A stretch of 33,047 nucleotides of DNA from Alphaproteobacteria bacterium (GCA_030433005.1 JAUILQ010000063.1:1-33047), one strand, 5' to 3'; shown: positions 1 through 8,103, counted from the stretch's first letter. The notes: a model not told the origin generated them from the letters alone. Translations and numbers: made by a program.

Positions 1-608
1 GAGCCGGCGAGCCCGCTCAGCCGGTGGGCCGTCGAGCGCATCTGGCTGGACGCCGTGGCCACGACCTCGACGGACTGGCGAACGCTGCTCTCGAAGCTGT
101 CGGTCAGCCCCGCGAACTGCCCGACCCTGGCGCCCATGGCCGCGGTCGCGGCATTGATCCGCTCGGCGCTTTCCAGGAAGTGACCGCTCAGGCCCTCGGG
201 CCGGATGCTGCGATAGTAGATGCCGGCGGCCACCGCCTCCATCGCGGCCCCGGCTTCGCGCACGAAGGCGTCGGTGACGTCCGAGGCCCGGTTGACGGCG
301 TGCAGCATGGCGCCGAGTTCGCCGCGCTCGTCGATGCGCACCAGGCGCTGCTCGAAGTCGCCGCGGGCCAGCGCCTCGGATACCCTCGCCGTCCGCCGCA
401 CCCAGCGGGCGGCGCGCGTCAGGCAGAGCGTCGCGGCGGCGGCGAGCCCGGCGGCCAACAGGGCGAGACCGGCCGCGGTCCAGGCAATGGCGCCGCCGCC
501 GGGCAGGCCGACGAGCGGCAGCAGGCCGGCGCCGGCCGCGGCGAGCGCGCTCGCCATCGCCCCGGCGCCGAACCGGCGCGCCCTAGAGAGAGAGCACGAA
601 GCGGTCAT
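1..608 (-). CDS. Membrane-anchored HAMP methyl-accepting chemotaxis protein, 3' end cut by window
   Basis: This is the N-terminal 202 codons of a chemoreceptor running off the left edge. ATG at 606-608 is chosen because GGGAGGTGAG sits just before it. The reading shows two hydrophobic segments (about residues 18-36 and 42-64) with almost no periplasmic loop, then a HAMP-like region (about 65-117, including ARGDFEQRLVRIDERGELG), then the start of a long signalling helix ending near SSQMRSTAHRLSGLAG. The kinase-control tip would lie outside the window. The gene overlaps the 3' end of the PAS gene by 26 bases. A hairpin membrane anchor next to a PAS protein recalls Aer, in which the PAS domain rather than a periplasmic domain is the sensor. 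Working as the transducer for that PAS protein is inference. An ordinary receptor with a minimal input domain is the alternative. Confidence 0.8.
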   Translation of the reverse strand, partial: MTASCSLSRARRFGAGAMASALAAAGAGLLPLVGLPGGGAIAWTAAGLALLAAGLAAAATLCLTRAARWVRRTARVSEALARGDFEQRLVRIDERGELGAMLHAVNRASDVTDAFVREAGAAMEAVAAGIYYRSIRPEGLSGHFLESAERINAATAAMGARVGQFAGLTDSFESSVRQSVEVVATASSQMRSTAHRLSGLAG

Positions 609-1104
609 AGCTCACCTCCCGCTCGGCCAGGATCTCGGCAAGGCGCGCGCCGGCGCGCTGCAGCCCCTGCTTGCGGTCCGGCTGCTCCTCGATCGTCCGC
701 AGCTCCCGGTAGAGCCTGGCAACGGTCTCGACGGCTTCGGGGCGCGGCTTGCGCCGGTTCGAATGATAGCCGACGATCCGACCGGTGCCGTCGCGGCTCG
801 GCGTGACGTGGGCGAGCACCCAGTAGTGGTCGCCGTTGCGCGCCAGATTGATCACGTAGGCGAAGATCTCGCCGCCGGCCTCGATGGTCTGCCAGAGCAG
901 CTTGAAGACCGAGCGCGGCATGTCCGGGTGGCGGATGATCGAGTGCGGCGCGCCCAGGAGCTCCTGCTCGGAATAGCCCGCGACCCGGCAGAAGACGTCG
1001 TTGGCGTAGGTGATGCGACCCTTGAGGTCGGTCTTCGAGACGATCAGTTCGTCGGCTTGGAAGGCGCGTTCGCGCCCCGTCGGGCTGGCGGCAGGTCTGG
1101 ACAT
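583..1104 (-). CDS. PAS-domain aerotaxis/redox sensor protein (Aer N-terminal half-like)
   Basis: The 173-residue soluble protein is one PAS domain (about residues 18-118) plus a helical tail. It has the signature of Aer-type PAS domains: TDLKGRITYANDVFCRVAGYSEQELLGAPHSIIRHPDMP near the N-terminus and GYHSNRRKP at 112-120. In that family the domain binds FAD and senses redox state or oxygen; no cofactor can be proven here. ATG at 1104 is preceded by GGAGA. The tail (about 120-173) matches the position of the F1 linker that joins PAS to the membrane hairpin in Aer. The next gene downstream, overlapping by 26 bases, starts with such a hairpin and a HAMP domain. The pair therefore looks like Aer split in two and probably translated together. 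Confidence 0.85.
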   Translation of the reverse strand: MSRPAASPTGRERAFQADELIVSKTDLKGRITYANDVFCRVAGYSEQELLGAPHSIIRHPDMPRSVFKLLWQTIEAGGEIFAYVINLARNGDHYWVLAHVTPSRDGTGRIVGYHSNRRKPRPEAVETVARLYRELRTIEEQPDRKQGLQRAGARLAEILAEREVSYDRFVLSL

Positions 1105-1168
1105 CGCGGTCTCCGGATCGAGCGACGCCGCGACGATAGGAAATCATCGGTAAGCAAAGGTTAAGCGC

Positions 1169-1190
1169 GGGAGGCGTCTCGACGCCTCCC
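1169..1190 (-). terminator. Hairpin after the cytochrome c peroxidase gene
   Basis: An 8-bp perfect stem (GGGAGGCG/CGCCTCCC) with a 6-base loop lies 37 bases past the peroxidase stop codon and before the PAS gene start. The T-run after it on the minus strand is poor, so it could be a weak terminator or only an mRNA-stabilising hairpin. Confidence 0.4.
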
Positions 1191-1226
1191 TTTCGCGGCT
1201 TCCGGACAGCGCCGGGCGCCCGCCGG

Positions 1227-2288
1227 TCAGTTTTCGACCGCGGCGGTCGGACGCGGCGTGGTGGCCGTCTCGATCGGCAGGATCGGATAGGTGACCTCGG
1301 GGACCTCACCGGTCAGCGACTCGAGGAAGGCAACGATCGCCGCCACCTCCTGCTCGTCGAGATCCTCGCCGAGCTGGGAGACGCCCATGATGGCGACGGC
1401 CTGATCCAGCTCCCAGACCTTGCCGGAGTGGAAGTAGGGTGCGGTCGCCGCGATGTTGCGCAGGGGCGCCGCGCGGAACACGTAGGAGTCGCTGGCCGTC
1501 TCGGTGATGGCGAAGCGCCCCTTGTCCCCGGCCGGCAGGATCTCGGCGCCCGGCTTCTCGATCAGGCCGAAAGGATAGTAGGCCTCGCCGCCCAGGTTGA
1601 CGCCGCCGTGGCAGGCGACGCAGCCCTTGTCCATGAACAGCTGCAATCCTGCCTTCTGCAGGTCGCTGAGCGCGAGCTCGTCGCCGTTCAGGTAGGCGTC
1701 GAAGGGCGCGGGGGTGATCAGCGTCGCCTCGAAGGCTTCGATCGCCTTGGCCAGATTGTCGAACGTGACCGGATCCGCGACCTCCGGGAAGGCCCCTTCG
1801 AACCAGGCGACGTACTGCGGCATCGACTTCAGGGTCGAGACCACCTGGGGCGGCGTGTTCGCCATCTCGACGCCGGCCTGGATCGGACCCTTGGCCTGGG
1901 CCTTGAGGTCTTCGGCGCGGCCGTCCCAGAACTGCGCCACGTTCAGCACGGCGTTGAACACCGTCGGCGCGTTGCGCGGCCCCTTCTGCCAGCCGTGGCC
2001 GATCGAGGTCTCCAGGTTGTCGTCCCCGCCCGTGCCCAGGTTGTGGCAGGAGTTGCAGGAGAAGATGCCGCTCGCCGAGAGTCGCGGATCGAAGAACAGC
2101 GCCTTGCCGAGCTCGATCTTCTCCGGCGTGATGCGGTTGTCCGCGACCGCTGGCGTCGTCGACGGCAGCGGTTTGAAATACTCGAGCGCGAGTTCGCGCA
2201 GCTCGCTCGCCTGAGCCGCCCCGGCGCCCGCCAGGGCCGCGCCGGCGCCCAGCAGGACGGCGGCCGTCGTCGTCGACAGAGTCTTCAT
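1227..2288 (-). CDS. Di-haem cytochrome c peroxidase (CcpA/MauG family), periplasmic
   Basis: The 353-residue protein reduces hydrogen peroxide to water in the periplasm, taking electrons from small c-type cytochromes or cupredoxins. A signal peptide (about residues 1-27, ending AQAS) is followed by two haem-binding CXXCH motifs, CNSCH at 78-82 and CVACH at 223-227. Other family marks are GKALFFDPRLSASG (61-74), WDGRAEDL (121-128) and the C-terminal APYFHSGKVWEL followed by M301 in a position typical of a haem ligand. Length fits bacterial CCP. ATG at 2288 has a purine-rich ribosome site (GGGGAAGAAAGG). It stands alone between a mechanosensitive channel and the PAS gene. An FNR/FixK-type palindrome lies about 60 bases upstream, suggesting induction at low oxygen. 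MauG-like function is a less likely alternative, as no methylamine genes are near. Confidence 0.92.
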   Translation of the reverse strand: MKTLSTTTAAVLLGAGAALAGAGAAQASELRELALEYFKPLPSTTPAVADNRITPEKIELGKALFFDPRLSASGIFSCNSCHNLGTGGDDNLETSIGHGWQKGPRNAPTVFNAVLNVAQFWDGRAEDLKAQAKGPIQAGVEMANTPPQVVSTLKSMPQYVAWFEGAFPEVADPVTFDNLAKAIEAFEATLITPAPFDAYLNGDELALSDLQKAGLQLFMDKGCVACHGGVNLGGEAYYPFGLIEKPGAEILPAGDKGRFAITETASDSYVFRAAPLRNIAATAPYFHSGKVWELDQAVAIMGVSQLGEDLDEQEVAAIVAFLESLTGEVPEVTYPILPIETATTPRPTAAVEN

Positions 2289-2348
2289 GCCTTTCTTCCC
2301 CTCAGAGCAAACCCGGCCCGATCAGGCCAGCCGTCGCCCCGCCGTGCG

Positions 2349-2362
2349 TTGACCGACGTCAA
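2349..2362 (-). promoter_or_regulatory. FNR/FixK/DNR-type binding site upstream of the cytochrome c peroxidase gene
   Basis: The sequence TTGACCGACGTCAA is a perfect 5-4-5 palindrome (TTGAC-N4-GTCAA), the FixK/FNR-family pattern. Its centre is about 67 bases upstream of the peroxidase ATG. A class II site centred at -41.5 would put transcription start near 2314, giving a leader of about 26 bases. Cytochrome c peroxidase genes are known FNR/ANR targets in other proteobacteria. Occupancy by a given regulator is inference. Confidence 0.6.
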
Positions 2363-2467
2363 TGCAGCGTTCGTAGGCCGTCGAGAATCGCGGCCCTCCC
2401 ACGGCCGCGCGGCGGGCTTGGTCGATTTCCGCTCACGCGGGCTGGTGCCGTCCGATCAGAGCGCGCG

Positions 2468-4237
2468 CTAGGAGTTCTCGGGTGCCCGGCTGGCGGCGGC
2501 CGCCTCCGCGTCGCGCCGGTCGGCCGTCACGACCCGGTCGCGGGGCCACCATTCCGGGTGGTTGTCGCGAATCCAGGCGAGCATGGCCTCGCGCAGCCGG
2601 CCGTGCATGGTCCAGGCGGTGCCGGGGTCCTTGGCGGTCGCGTAGAAGCAGACGACCTGGGCGCGCCGCTCGTGCTCGAGGACCATGACCTTGAGCAGCT
2701 CGTCGGGCATCACGTCCTCGTCGGCCTCGGCGAGCTCCCGGAAGCGCTCGCGCAGGGCCTCGACGTCGGCGTCGTGGTCCAGGTGCAGCGAGAAGCTGCG
2801 GACCATCTTCGCGTCCTTCATCGACCAGTTCTCGAAGGGGTGGGACGCGAAGTAGCGGACCGGCACGATCAGCCGGCGCTCGTCCCAGGTGCGGAGCCGC
2901 ACGAAGGTGTAGAAGATCGATTCGACGTAGGCCCAGTGGCCCTCGTAGAGCACGCTGTCGCCGATCCGGATCGGCTTGGCGATGGCGATCTGCAGGCTCG
3001 AGAGAATGTTGCCCAGCACGGTCTGGCCGGCGATGCCGAGCACCACCGTCAGCACGCCGGCCGAGGCGAGCAGCGAGATCCCGACGCTCTCGAACATCGG
3101 GAACTGGCTGAGCACGATGCCGAGGCCGCAGACGAAGGCGATCAGCACGACGATCCGCCGCGCGGCGTAGATCGTCGTGTAGAAATGCCGCTGGTCCCGG
3201 CTCTCGCTGTCGTCGATCTCGCCGACGAAGCGGTAGGTGACGACGTCGAGGCCGGCGTCGATGGCCCGCACCGCCGCGAGCGTCAAGCCGACCACGATCA
3301 GCGCCGTGAGCAGCGGCGAGAGCACGGCGGTGACGGGCCCGGAGAAGCTGACGGCCTGGTCGAGCAGCAGCCGCCCGGTGATCGCGGCCGCGACCAGCGC
3401 GAGCGGCGTGCGCGCGGATTCGGCGCCCTGCCGGGCCCACGACCAGGGCAGCCGGCGGGCGACCCGACCGAGCAGCGAGCGGGCGATCATCAGGACGCCG
3501 GCGATCAGCCCCACAGCCAGCGGCAGGGCCGCCAGCTCCCAGCGGTAGAGCGAGAACAGGCTCGGCTGCCGCCAGTAGTCGGGCAGCTTGCGCTCCAGCC
3601 AGCCCGGCCCGTAGCGGTCGTAGAGCTGCGGCACGCTGCGCAGGCTGCGGTGCGAGAACAGCCAGACCGCCGGGCCGTCGTCCGGCTTGACGCGGTCGAG
3701 GCGGATCGTCGCCGGCGGGCCGTCGGTCTCCATGGTGGCGAGCGGCAGCGTCTTGCGCGGCTGGCCGGCGAGCGGCGCATTGCCGCCGCCGCCCTCGCGC
3801 AGGGCGTCGGGACGATCCGGGATCTCGCTCCAGTCGATCCAGACGCCGCGTTCGACCACCGGGCCGAGCTGCCGCGCCAGCCCGGGTCCGGCCTCGGCCT
3901 GGCGCTCGGCGGGCAGCTCCGAGAGATGCAGGTAATGGGCGGCCCGCCGCCAGTCCTCGTCGCGGATCGCCTGCAGAAAGCCGAAGAGCGTTCCCTGAGG
4001 CGTCTCGCGGTCGAGCGCCTGCTCGGGCTGGCCCAGACCCGGATTGAGCCGCTCGACGCGATACCAGAGGTCCGAGGCCCCCGGCGTCCCGGCCGAAGCG
4101 GCGGCATCGCCGGGCGTCGCGGCCTGCCCCTCCCCCGACTGGGCGGCCGGCGGGGCCGAGGCGAGAACGGCCAGGCCGAGGCAGGCGAGGAACGAAAGCG
4201 CGCGCAGACGGTTCAACGAACGGCCGGGCTGGGTCAC
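2468..4237 (-). CDS. MscS-family mechanosensitive ion channel with periplasmic N-terminal domain
   Basis: The 589-residue inner-membrane protein probably opens under membrane tension to release solutes. It starts with a GTG codon and a signal-like segment (about residues 8-32). A soluble, presumably periplasmic region of about 190 residues follows, then several transmembrane helices. The last is a Gly/Ala-rich pore helix (SLLASAGVLTVVLGIAGQTV), joined to the MscS beta domain with NILSSLQIAIAKPIRIGDSV, RTWDERRLIVPVRYF and the C-terminal alpha/beta domain. It is larger than E. coli MscS (286 residues) and resembles extended MscS-like proteins. The promoter region is shared with the divergent DUF1523 gene. 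No strong ribosome site precedes the GTG, so the exact start is less certain than the family. Confidence 0.9.
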   Translation of the reverse strand: MTQPGRSLNRLRALSFLACLGLAVLASAPPAAQSGEGQAATPGDAAASAGTPGASDLWYRVERLNPGLGQPEQALDRETPQGTLFGFLQAIRDEDWRRAAHYLHLSELPAERQAEAGPGLARQLGPVVERGVWIDWSEIPDRPDALREGGGGNAPLAGQPRKTLPLATMETDGPPATIRLDRVKPDDGPAVWLFSHRSLRSVPQLYDRYGPGWLERKLPDYWRQPSLFSLYRWELAALPLAVGLIAGVLMIARSLLGRVARRLPWSWARQGAESARTPLALVAAAITGRLLLDQAVSFSGPVTAVLSPLLTALIVVGLTLAAVRAIDAGLDVVTYRFVGEIDDSESRDQRHFYTTIYAARRIVVLIAFVCGLGIVLSQFPMFESVGISLLASAGVLTVVLGIAGQTVLGNILSSLQIAIAKPIRIGDSVLYEGHWAYVESIFYTFVRLRTWDERRLIVPVRYFASHPFENWSMKDAKMVRSFSLHLDHDADVEALRERFRELAEADEDVMPDELLKVMVLEHERRAQVVCFYATAKDPGTAWTMHGRLREAMLAWIRDNHPEWWPRDRVVTADRRDAEAAAASRAPENS

Positions 4238-4401
4238 AATGCGGATCAGGACGAGAGCCCCCTACGGCTGCCGGAAAAACCTGCTTGGCCGCTCGCACGC
4301 TTCCTGCGACGGTCGAGCGGCCCCTCGCCAGAGGTAGCGTGGCTCGATGGGTCCTGGTTCCATTTCCGGCCGGCAGAGGCCGCTATCCGTTCCGGAGTCC
4401 C

Positions 4402-5013
4402 ATGCGCTTCGTCAAACCGGTGCTTCTCCTGATCCTGCTGCTGCTCGTCGGCGGCTTCCTGTACTTCTACCTGCCGTCGCACGACGTCGTGCGGATCGTC
4501 GGCACCGACGTCAAGCGCGTCGACATCGCCGGCGGCAGCCAGCCGGAGAGCGTCGCCGGCACCCGTGACGTGCGCTTCATCAACGCCGTCTGGCCCGACG
4601 GCAGCCCCCGCGTCTACCGCAACGAGGAGACCGGCTGGGGCTTTCCCTGGTACTTCAAGTTCGACAGCGGCAACCTGCAGGCCGAGGCGCAGAGCCTGGT
4701 CTCCAGCGCCGAGACGCCGAAGTGGGTCCGCGTGACCCATTACGGCTGGCGCTTTCCGATGTTCTCGATGTTTCCCAACGCCACGAGCATCGAGCAGGTC
4801 GCAGGGCCGGACGACGAGAGCCTGCCCTGGTTCAACATCGTCTTCCTGCTGCTGCTCGCCTTCGTGATCTGGCAGATCTGGCGTTTCGTCGCCCGCTTCC
4901 GGGAGGAGCGGATCGAGCCCTTCATCGACCGGCTCGACGACGGCGCAGACGAGCTGGCGAACGACGCCGACGGCTTCCTGAGACGCCTGCGCGACCGCTT
5001 CGACGGCTCGTGA
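4402..5013 (+). CDS. DUF1523 family membrane protein
   Basis: The 203-residue protein matches DUF1523, a family of unknown function frequent in Alphaproteobacteria. Visible marks are an N-terminal membrane helix (5-22), FYLPSHDVVRIVGTDVKR (22-39), GTRDVRFINA (53-62), WGFPWYFKFDSG (79-90) and VTHYGWRFPMFSMFPNATSI (111-130). A second helix (about 143-164) precedes an acidic and arginine-rich cytoplasmic tail. ATG at 4402 is chosen because the conserved family start MRFVKPVLLL begins there and GGAG precedes it; 39 extra in-frame codons upstream look unlike the family. It is divergent from the MscS gene and converges on the receiver-HWE kinase gene with only 21 bases between. The function is unknown. 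Confidence 0.85.
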   Translation: MRFVKPVLLLILLLLVGGFLYFYLPSHDVVRIVGTDVKRVDIAGGSQPESVAGTRDVRFINAVWPDGSPRVYRNEETGWGFPWYFKFDSGNLQAEAQSLVSSAETPKWVRVTHYGWRFPMFSMFPNATSIEQVAGPDDESLPWFNIVFLLLLAFVIWQIWRFVARFREERIEPFIDRLDDGADELANDADGFLRRLRDRFDGS

Positions 5014-5034
5014 CGCCGGGCCGGCCCCCCGCGA

Positions 5035-6072
5035 TCAGAGGTCGAAGGCCAGGGAGACCCGCGTGCCGCCGTACTCGCGCGCGTACTCGACCGCACTGTT
5101 CAGGTTGGTCGCCATCGCCGTGACGATGCGGCTGCCCAGGCCGGTGCCCTGAATCTCGCCCTCGCCGCTCCAGCCGACGCCGTCGTCCTCGACCACCAGC
5201 TGCGCACGGTTGTCGGCGACCCGCGCGATCTGGACCCGCACCTCGCCGTCGTCCTGCTCGGGGTAGGCGTACTTGAAGGCGTTGGTGACCAGTTCGGTCA
5301 GCACCACGCCCAGGGACACGGCCTTGTCGGTGGCCACCTCGATCGGCTCGACCTGCAGCTTGACGCGCGCGCCGTGGCCGACGGTGCGCATCGTCGACTC
5401 CAGGTCGCCGATCAGGCTGCGCACGTAGTCGCCGATCTCGACCATGCGCACGTCGTCGGAGGTGTAGAGCCGGCGATGGATCCCGGCGATCGCCATGATC
5501 CGGCCCTCGGTCTCGGACAGCGCCTCGCGCGCCGCCGGCTCGGCGACCGCCTTCGCCTGCATGCGCACCAGCGCCGCGACCAGGGCGAGGCTGTTGGAGA
5601 CCCGGTGGTTGACCTCGCCGAGCAGCAGCTCCGCGCGCTCCTTGGCCTCGCGCATCTCGGCCTCGGCGCGCTCCTTCTCGCGGCTCAGGCGAGCCTTGGC
5701 CATGGCCTGGTCGATGGCGCTGGCGAGCAGCTCGACGAACTCCTCGCTCACCGCCTTGGGCACGTAGTCGAAGGCCCCGGCCTTGAGCGCCGACACGGCG
5801 ATCGCGGTCTCGGCCGATCCGGTCACGTAGACCACCGGCGGCGCCTCGGCGATGCCCGAGAGGATCTCCAGAACGTCCAGGCCGGTGCCGCTCGGCAGAT
5901 AGTGGTCGAGCGCGATGACGTCGATGCCGCCGGCACGCACCCGCTCGAGCCCGGCTTCGGCGTGCGCGTGGTGCTCGACCTCGTAGCCGCGGCGGCGCAG
6001 GGCCTTCTGGACCAGGCGGCCGAGCGCCGGATCGTCGTCGATGTAGAGCAGACGGACCTGCCGATTCGGCAT
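5035..6072 (-). CDS. Response regulator receiver fused to HWE/HisKA_2-type histidine kinase
   Basis: The 345-residue soluble protein has a CheY-like receiver (about 5-122; acidic residues D12-D14, phospho-acceptor D56 in IALDHYLP, K106 in YVPK). A short coiled linker (about 125-150) and a HisKA_2-type kinase follow: the histidine is H156 in EVNHRVSNSLALV, the N-box is LTELVTNAFKYAYP (258-271) and the G1 box is VEDDGVGW (294-301). Such proteins receive a phosphate on the receiver and control autophosphorylation of their own kinase domain, commonly in alphaproteobacterial stress or light signalling. It is the last gene of a three-gene operon, one base beyond the single-domain regulator. No DNA-binding output domain is present, so its partner must be encoded elsewhere. 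Confidence 0.9.
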   Translation of the reverse strand: MPNRQVRLLYIDDDPALGRLVQKALRRRGYEVEHHAHAEAGLERVRAGGIDVIALDHYLPSGTGLDVLEILSGIAEAPPVVYVTGSAETAIAVSALKAGAFDYVPKAVSEEFVELLASAIDQAMAKARLSREKERAEAEMREAKERAELLLGEVNHRVSNSLALVAALVRMQAKAVAEPAAREALSETEGRIMAIAGIHRRLYTSDDVRMVEIGDYVRSLIGDLESTMRTVGHGARVKLQVEPIEVATDKAVSLGVVLTELVTNAFKYAYPEQDDGEVRVQIARVADNRAQLVVEDDGVGWSGEGEIQGTGLGSRIVTAMATNLNSAVEYAREYGGTRVSLAFDL

Positions 6073-6073
6073 G

Positions 6074-6520
6074 CTAGTCGGTCTCCGGCACCTGCATGAC
6101 CGAGAAGAACAGCCCGAGCTGGCGGATCGCGTTGGCGAAGCTCTCGTAGTCCACCGGCTTGGTGATGTAGACGTTGGCGCCCAGGTCGTAGCAGCGCTGG
6201 ATCTCCCGGGCGTCGTCGGTCGTCGTCAGCACGACGACCGGCGTCAGCTTGGTGTGGTGGTTGTTCTTGACCCGCTCGAGGATGTCGATGCCGGTCATGT
6301 CCGGCAGGTTGAGGTCGAGCAGCACCAGCAGGCTGCGGCTGCCGCTGACCGCGCCGGTGCCGTCGGGCCCGAAGATGTACTCCAGTGCCTCGGTCCCGTT
6401 GGTGAAGGGCACGATCTCGTTGTTGACCCCGGCGCGGCGGATGTTCTTCTCGATCAGCCGGGCGTGCCCTTCGTCGTCCTCGACCATCACGATGGTCACG
6501 GCTTTGGCTTCTGTGCTCAT
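6074..6520 (-). CDS. Single-domain (CheY/Rcp1-like) response regulator
   Basis: The 148-residue protein is a receiver domain only. It shows the acidic pocket E14-D15-D16, phospho-acceptor D69 in LLDLNLPDMTG (67-77), T99/T100 and K121 in YITKPVDYESF (118-128). The sequence style (VEDDEGHARLIEKNIRRAG, NNHHTKLTPVVVLTTTDDAREI) matches the Rcp1-like subgroup paired with phytochrome-type or CHASE3 kinases. Its start overlaps the stop of the histidine kinase gene by 4 bases (ATGA) and it ends one base before the receiver-HWE gene, so all three are almost certainly translationally coupled. It probably shuttles phosphate from the upstream kinase, possibly to the next protein; this direction of flow is inference. 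Confidence 0.93.
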   Translation of the reverse strand: MSTEAKAVTIVMVEDDEGHARLIEKNIRRAGVNNEIVPFTNGTEALEYIFGPDGTGAVSGSRSLLVLLDLNLPDMTGIDILERVKNNHHTKLTPVVVLTTTDDAREIQRCYDLGANVYITKPVDYESFANAIRQLGLFFSVMQVPETD

Positions 6521-8103
6521 TTCTTCCTGCTTCCGAGTATGGGCCTCAAGTCGCGGGGCAGCTCCACGAAAAAGCTGGTGCCCTCGCCGTATTCCGATTC
6601 GACGGTGATGTCGCCGCCGAGCGAGCGCACCAGGGTGCGCACGTGGGCCAGGCCGATGCCCTCGCCCGGTTTGTCCTGCGTGCCGGCCCGGCGGAACAGC
6701 TCGAACACGCGCTCGTGGTCCTGCGGTGCAATTCCGCGGCCATTGTCGCGGACTTCTATGACCATCCGGTGGCCGAGTGCGGCGCGCGTCGAGACCGTCA
6801 GCTCCAGCGGTCGCCCCTCCTTCTGGTACTTGACCGCATTGTCGAGCAGGTTGCCGACGATCTGCTCGAGCGAGAGCCGATCCGAGACGATCGACTTGAC
6901 CGTCAGGTCCAGCGTGACCTGGCCGTCGCTCTCGCTAAGCTGATGCTGGATGCTCTCGGCCGAGACCGTCAGCAGCTCCTCCAGGTCCAGGGTCTCCGGC
7001 TTGAGCGGGCGCCGGCCGTCGCGGGAGATCTTCAGGATCGCGTTGATCAGGCCGTCCATGCGCTGGGTCGAGGAGCGGATGAAGCCGAGCGCCTCGGGCA
7101 GGTCCTCCTCGATGGCCAGGCGCGCGTCCTCGGCGAGGGTGGCGGTCCCGGCCGCTTCGGCGCCGGACGCCGGCTGGCCGGCCGCTCCTTCGCCCGCGCC
7201 GTCCCCGGCGTTCTCGGCGGCCGCCTGGGCCAGCGGCTCGCTGGCCGGCGCCTTGCGCAGGTAGGTCTGCAGCGTCTCCAGGCTGGACTCGAGCTCGCTC
7301 GTGAAGCCCATGATGTTGACCAGCGGCGCGCGCAGGTCGTGGGTCACGATGTAGGCGAAGCGCTGAATCTCGTCGTTGGCCCGGCCGAGCTCGGCCGTGC
7401 GGTCGCGGACGCGCTCCTCGAGCTCCGAGTTGAGCTGCTCGACCTCCTGGCGCGCGCCGGACAGGTCGCGCGTGTAGCGCAGCACCAGCCAGCCCGCGAC
7501 GCCGACCACGAGCACCACCAGCGCCGCGCCCAGGATGCTGACCCAGCGCAGGAACTGCGCGCTGCGCTCCTGCCGGGTGACGGTCGCGCCGAGGCGCGCC
7601 TCCGAAGCCTCGCGCAGCCGCGCCAGGTCGGTGCGCAGCGTCTGCATCAGCTCGTTGCCGCGCTCGGTCTGGATGACCGCGACGGCTTCCTCGGTCTGCC
7701 CTTCCTGATAGAGCGCGATCGTCTCGTTCATCTCGGAGATCTTGGCGGTCAGCGTCGCCGTCAGGCGGTCGACGACCTCGGCGAGCTCCGGCGAGCCGGC
7801 GAGCGCCGCGCTCAGCTCGTCCAGCTGCTCGTCGAGCCGGGCGTCGGCGTCGCGATAGGGTTCGAGATAGATCGACTCGCCGGTCAGCAGGAAGCCGCGC
7901 TGGCCGGTCTCCATGTCCTGGACCAGGGTCAGCAGGTCGGCCGCGGCGCTGCGCACCTTGCGCGCCGCCAGGATCTCCTCGACCTGGTCCTGGGTGTGGC
8001 CGACCAGCACCAGCGACGCCGCGACGATGCCGAGCAGCGCCGCGAGGCCGAGGAAGAGCAGGAGCGCGGTGACGCTCAGGTAGGTCTTGCGTGAGATCGG
8101 CAT
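6517..8103 (-). CDS. CHASE3-domain transmembrane sensor histidine kinase
   Basis: The 528-residue inner-membrane kinase has TM1 (about 10-34), a periplasmic CHASE3 domain (about 36-180, with ETGQRGFLLTGESIYLEPY), TM2 (about 187-208), a coiled signalling helix, HisKA with H255 in YIVTHDLRAPLVNIMGF and a HATPase_c domain (N-box with N418 and N422, DNGRG at 453-457, GEGIGLAHV). An Ala/Gly-rich stretch (about 284-325) lies inside the dimerisation hairpin, between its two helices. ATG at 8103 is chosen because the protein then begins directly before TM1. A TTG at 8151 would add 16 residues, and neither has a clear ribosome site. It leads the operon with two regulators. The CHASE3 ligand is unknown. 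Confidence 0.9.
   Translation of the reverse strand: MPISRKTYLSVTALLLFLGLAALLGIVAASLVLVGHTQDQVEEILAARKVRSAAADLLTLVQDMETGQRGFLLTGESIYLEPYRDADARLDEQLDELSAALAGSPELAEVVDRLTATLTAKISEMNETIALYQEGQTEEAVAVIQTERGNELMQTLRTDLARLREASEARLGATVTRQERSAQFLRWVSILGAALVVLVVGVAGWLVLRYTRDLSGARQEVEQLNSELEERVRDRTAELGRANDEIQRFAYIVTHDLRAPLVNIMGFTSELESSLETLQTYLRKAPASEPLAQAAAENAGDGAGEGAAGQPASGAEAAGTATLAEDARLAIEEDLPEALGFIRSSTQRMDGLINAILKISRDGRRPLKPETLDLEELLTVSAESIQHQLSESDGQVTLDLTVKSIVSDRLSLEQIVGNLLDNAVKYQKEGRPLELTVSTRAALGHRMVIEVRDNGRGIAPQDHERVFELFRRAGTQDKPGEGIGLAHVRTLVRSLGGDITVESEYGEGTSFFVELPRDLRPILGSRKK

Noticed and set aside
583..608. PAS and HAMP genes as one frameshifted pseudogene
   Set aside because: The downstream ATG has a strong ribosome site at good spacing and both parts keep complete, conserved domains. 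The possibility is kept as a check in the findings.
2558..4432. Long plus-strand open frame opposite the MscS gene
   Set aside because: It is antisense to a recognised protein. Its composition (Arg, Asp, His, Gln, Gly rich, no domain) is that of shadow frames in high-GC DNA. The same holds for plus-strand frames at 6643-8094, 8923-10422, 11931-13250, 13302-14999, 16967-18406, 25382-26863 and 28093-30381.
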